Part shown: one piece after another, positions 7,265 through 8,721 of the stretch
How positions within the stretch are numbered: position 1 is the stretch's first letter
Layout: each line of letters begins with the position of its first letter
Assembly (NCBI GenBank): GCA_015661535.1
Contig: DQVY01000157.1
Coordinates: 1-8,721, forward strand
Direction: 5' to 3'
Source of the DNA: Sulfurovum sp.
Lineage (GTDB): Bacteria; Campylobacterota; Campylobacteria; Campylobacterales; Sulfurovaceae
Length of the DNA stretch: 8,721 bases
The notes under the pieces: model-generated
Database searches by the model: none
What the model was told of the DNA's origin: nothing
What the model saw: the letters and a program-made list of their open reading frames with translations, nothing else
Program-made: the position numbers and the translations under genes

Positions 7265-7295
7265 AGTACATATAGGTTTTATACCTATATGTACT
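7265..7295 (+). terminator. Strong hairpin after dnaJ, probable terminator
   Basis: AGTACATATAGGT (7265-7277) and ACCTATATGTACT (7283-7295) pair perfectly over 13 bp around the loop tttat. The hairpin lies 34 nt after the dnaJ stop. Only a short T-rich run (ttt at 7295-7297, then catt) follows, so it is an imperfect intrinsic terminator, but its position at the end of dnaJ fits. The stem is AT-rich, and because it is a perfect inverted repeat it could instead be a protein-binding site. Confidence 0.6.
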
Positions 7296-7314
7296 TTCAT
7301 TAACCATCCTCCCC

Positions 7315-7334
7315 TATACTATTATCAGTATAAT
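7315..7334 (+). promoter_or_regulatory. Candidate -10 region for the ferritin-rubrerythrin operon
   Basis: A perfect TATAAT lies at 7329-7334, partly inside a short inverted repeat (tatact 7315-7320, agtata 7327-7332). There is no convincing -35. It would give a leader of about 88 nt. A second option is tattat at 7381-7386, which would start transcription at the edge of the palindrome at 7392. Sequence alone cannot choose between them. Confidence 0.35.
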
Positions 7335-7391
7335 TTTTCAAAACTAAACAACAATTATTTTCCTTTAAGTTTAGAAAGGTTATTATTCACA

Positions 7392-7410
7392 AAGGATAAA
7401 AATTATCCTT
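7392..7410. promoter_or_regulatory. Perfect 19-bp palindrome, putative Fur/PerR-family operator
   Basis: AAGGATAA-aaa-TTATCCTT is a perfect inverted repeat with 8-bp arms, ending 18 nt before the ferritin start codon. Its central 15 bases match the Fur 7-1-7 consensus TGATAATNATTATCA at 11 of the 14 specified positions. Placement ahead of an iron-storage and peroxide-reduction operon fits control by Fur or its relative PerR. It could also fold as a small RNA hairpin just upstream of the AAGGAG site (7418-7423). Confidence 0.55.
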
Positions 7411-7428
7411 AAATAAAAAGGAGTTCTT

Positions 7429-7944
7429 ATGGCACGCAGAGGAAATTCAATTATAAAAGATCTTGATATCACGGATATTATTACGAAACTAAACAAAGCA
7501 TATGCGGATGAATGGCTAGCATACTACCAGTACTTCATAGAATCAAAAGTAGTAAAAGGCATTATGAAAGATGCAGCTATCGCAGAACTTGATCAACATG
7601 CAGCAGATGAACTAAGACATGCAAATTTGGTTGCTGACCGTATATTGCAGTTAGGGGGAACACCTTTGCTTAATCCTAAAGATTGGTTTACCCATACAAA
7701 CTGTGGTTATGAAGAACCAAAAAACTTTGATGTGGTAAGCATTTTAGAAGATTCTATTAAAGGTGAGCAATGTGCTATCTCTGTCTACTCAGAATTGGCA
7801 GACTTGACAAGAGACAAAGATATCGTTACTTACGATATTGTCTCTCAAATACTTGCAGATGAAGTAGAACACGAAGAAGATTTACAGGCACTCTATGATG
7901 ATATAACAGAATTCATCACAGATATTAAAAGAAACATAAACTAA
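7429..7944 (+). CDS. Ferritin-like di-iron protein, Dps-like (DPSL) type
   Basis: This 171-residue four-helix-bundle protein carries a full di-iron site: E28 (DEW), E61 with H64 (ELRH), E113 (GEQC) and E145 with H148 (EVEH), in bacterioferritin-like order. Length and sequence resemble the Dps-like DPSL group rather than classical Dps, whose site lies between subunits. Two cysteines, C92 (NCGYEEP) and C115 (EQCAISVYSEL), recall the cysteine pair of archaeal DPSL proteins and thioferritin. Such proteins form small cages that oxidise Fe(II), preferably with peroxide, and store the iron, protecting DNA. The start is set by AAGGAG at 7418-7423. The rubrerythrin gene follows after 10 nt, so the two are one operon for iron and peroxide defence. 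Annotation pipelines may call it bacterioferritin; no haem-binding Met is evident. Subfamily assignment is from memory. Confidence 0.88.
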   Translation: MARRGNSIIKDLDITDIITKLNKAYADEWLAYYQYFIESKVVKGIMKDAAIAELDQHAADELRHANLVADRILQLGGTPLLNPKDWFTHTNCGYEEPKNFDVVSILEDSIKGEQCAISVYSELADLTRDKDIVTYDIVSQILADEVEHEEDLQALYDDITEFITDIKRNIN

Positions 7945-7954
7945 GGAAAATAAT

Positions 7955-8602
7955 ATGAAACAGTACGAAACATACAAATGTGACACATGTGGTAACGAAA
8001 TAGAAGTTCAAAATGTGGGTGGTGGAACACTTACCTGCTGTAAAGAAGAGATGAAATGTATCACCGAAAACCTTACTTCTGTAAATCTTATGAAAGCGTT
8101 TGCAGGGGAGAGTATGGCAAGAAATAAGTATGACCTTTTTGCAGACATCGCGGAAGAAGAAGGATGGCACTCCATCTCACGTCATTTTAGAGAAGCAGCT
8201 ATCAATGAAATGTGGCATGCACGTGCAGAGTATAAAGCTTACCATAAACTTGTGGATGGAGAAGAGCTTGAAGGCACACTTAAAAACCTTGAGACAGGCA
8301 TGGAGGGGGAACACTATGAACATACTGAGATGTACCCTAACTTTGCAGCCATCGCCAAAGAAGAAGGGCATAAAGACCTAGCACGCCTTTTTACTGCCAT
8401 TGCCAAAGTAGAAGTAGAACACGAAAGAGAGTATGAATCACTAAAGCAAGCGATGATAGAAGATGGCTTCTTTGAGAGTGATGAAGAAGAGTACTGGGTC
8501 TGTGAAGTCTGTGGCCATGTACACAGAGGTAAAAAAGCACCTAAAGTCTGTCCTTTATGTAAGGTAGGTCAAGAGTACTTTAAACGTGAGCATCTTTATT
8601 AA
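7955..8602 (+). CDS. rbr: Desulforubrerythrin (desulforedoxin-rubrerythrin-rubredoxin fusion), peroxide reductase
   Basis: This 215-residue protein has three metal domains. Residues 1-36 form a desulforedoxin-like Fe site with C9, C12 and the adjacent pair C28/C29. Residues about 40-165 are the rubrerythrin di-iron bundle, with E52 (GES), E85/H88 (EMWH), E119/E122 (GEHYE before MYP) and E153/H156 (EVEH). Residues 180-215 are a rubredoxin with C183, C186, C199 and C202. This arrangement is that of desulforubrerythrin (Rrc) of C. jejuni, which reduces hydrogen peroxide in the cytoplasm using electrons passed through its rubredoxin-type centres. All expected ligands are present. An AAGGA site (7943-7947) overlaps the stop of the ferritin gene, so translation is likely coupled. 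Its final 4 nt overlap the end of an opposing gene. Confidence 0.95.
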   Translation: MKQYETYKCDTCGNEIEVQNVGGGTLTCCKEEMKCITENLTSVNLMKAFAGESMARNKYDLFADIAEEEGWHSISRHFREAAINEMWHARAEYKAYHKLVDGEELEGTLKNLETGMEGEHYEHTEMYPNFAAIAKEEGHKDLARLFTAIAKVEVEHEREYESLKQAMIEDGFFESDEEEYWVCEVCGHVHRGKKAPKVCPLCKVGQEYFKREHLY

Positions 8603-8721
8603 ACTACCTTTTGATGCAAAATAACTTTCGTCGATGATGGGGTGAAGTCTGCCTCATCATTGTGCTTATCGTATGCGATCACATACACTTCATCCCCACT
8701 TTCCAAATAATTATTTTCACC
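8599..8721 (-). CDS. C-terminal end of an unidentified protein (partial)
   Basis: On the minus strand the frame is open from the window edge to a TAA at 8601-8599, giving 40 residues that begin GENNYLESGDEVYVIAYDKH and end STKVILHQKVV. The alternating polar/hydrophobic pattern suggests beta strands, and SGDEVYVIAYD has the feel of a small beta-barrel or RCK-C/NfeD-like end. That is only an impression, and I do not recognise the protein. Its stop overlaps the rubrerythrin stop by 4 nt (tail to tail), leaving no room for a separate terminator between the two genes. Confidence 0.6.
   Translation of the reverse strand, partial: GENNYLESGDEVYVIAYDKHNDEADFTPSSTKVILHQKVV

Noticed and set aside
1..8721. 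CRISPR array, insertion sequence, tRNA or rRNA
   Set aside because: No spaced direct repeats, transposase fragments, terminal inverted repeats or tRNA-like folds were noticed on either strand by eye.

Overview
The window reads as a chromosomal segment of a free-living Campylobacterota (epsilonproteobacterium), most likely close to Sulfurovum or Sulfurimonas. The evidence is protein character rather than any marker gene. RecR has the short, divergent C-terminal half known from Helicobacter and Campylobacter. The last gene pair includes a three-domain desulforubrerythrin of the kind described in Campylobacter jejuni. The DNA is moderately AT-rich, with short intergenic gaps and TATAAT-type -10 boxes that mostly lack a good -35. 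The genus is inference.

Layout. (1) 1-4746, + strand: the end of an outer-membrane factor (CusC/TolC family), a periplasmic adaptor (CusB) and a complete RND pump (CusA). They overlap by 8 and 4 nt and form one operon for Cu(I)/Ag(I) export across both membranes. (2) 4747-5072: a short promoter-like region and a small secreted Cys/His/Met-rich protein, a candidate periplasmic copper-binding partner of the pump. (3) 5073-6006, - strand: recR and, upstream of it, a Dabb-domain protein, joined by a TAATG stop/start. A hairpin at 5086-5107 separates them from the converging copper genes. (4) 6007-6106: divergent promoters that appear to overlap each other. (5) 6107-7231, + strand: dnaJ. (6) 7232-7428: a perfect 13-bp hairpin after dnaJ, a TATAAT box, and a perfect 19-bp palindrome resembling a Fur box just before the next gene. 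(7) 7429-8602, + strand: a two-gene operon of a Dps-like ferritin (DPSL type) and desulforubrerythrin, for iron and peroxide defence. (8) 8599-8721, - strand: the C-terminal 40 residues of an unidentified gene, ending tail to tail with the rubrerythrin gene with a 4-nt overlap.

How it fits together. Two metal/stress modules flank ordinary housekeeping genes. On the left, CusCBA would take Cu(I)/Ag(I) from the periplasm or inner-membrane face and expel it, and the small secreted protein could buffer or deliver the metal. On the right, the ferritin stores iron while consuming peroxide and the rubrerythrin reduces peroxide, plausibly under iron- or peroxide-responsive repression. DnaJ and RecR handle protein folding and recombinational repair. 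No mobile element, CRISPR array, tRNA or rRNA was seen. The least ordinary items are the Cys-rich secreted protein, the pump residues that differ from E. coli CusA, and the operator-like palindrome before the ferritin.
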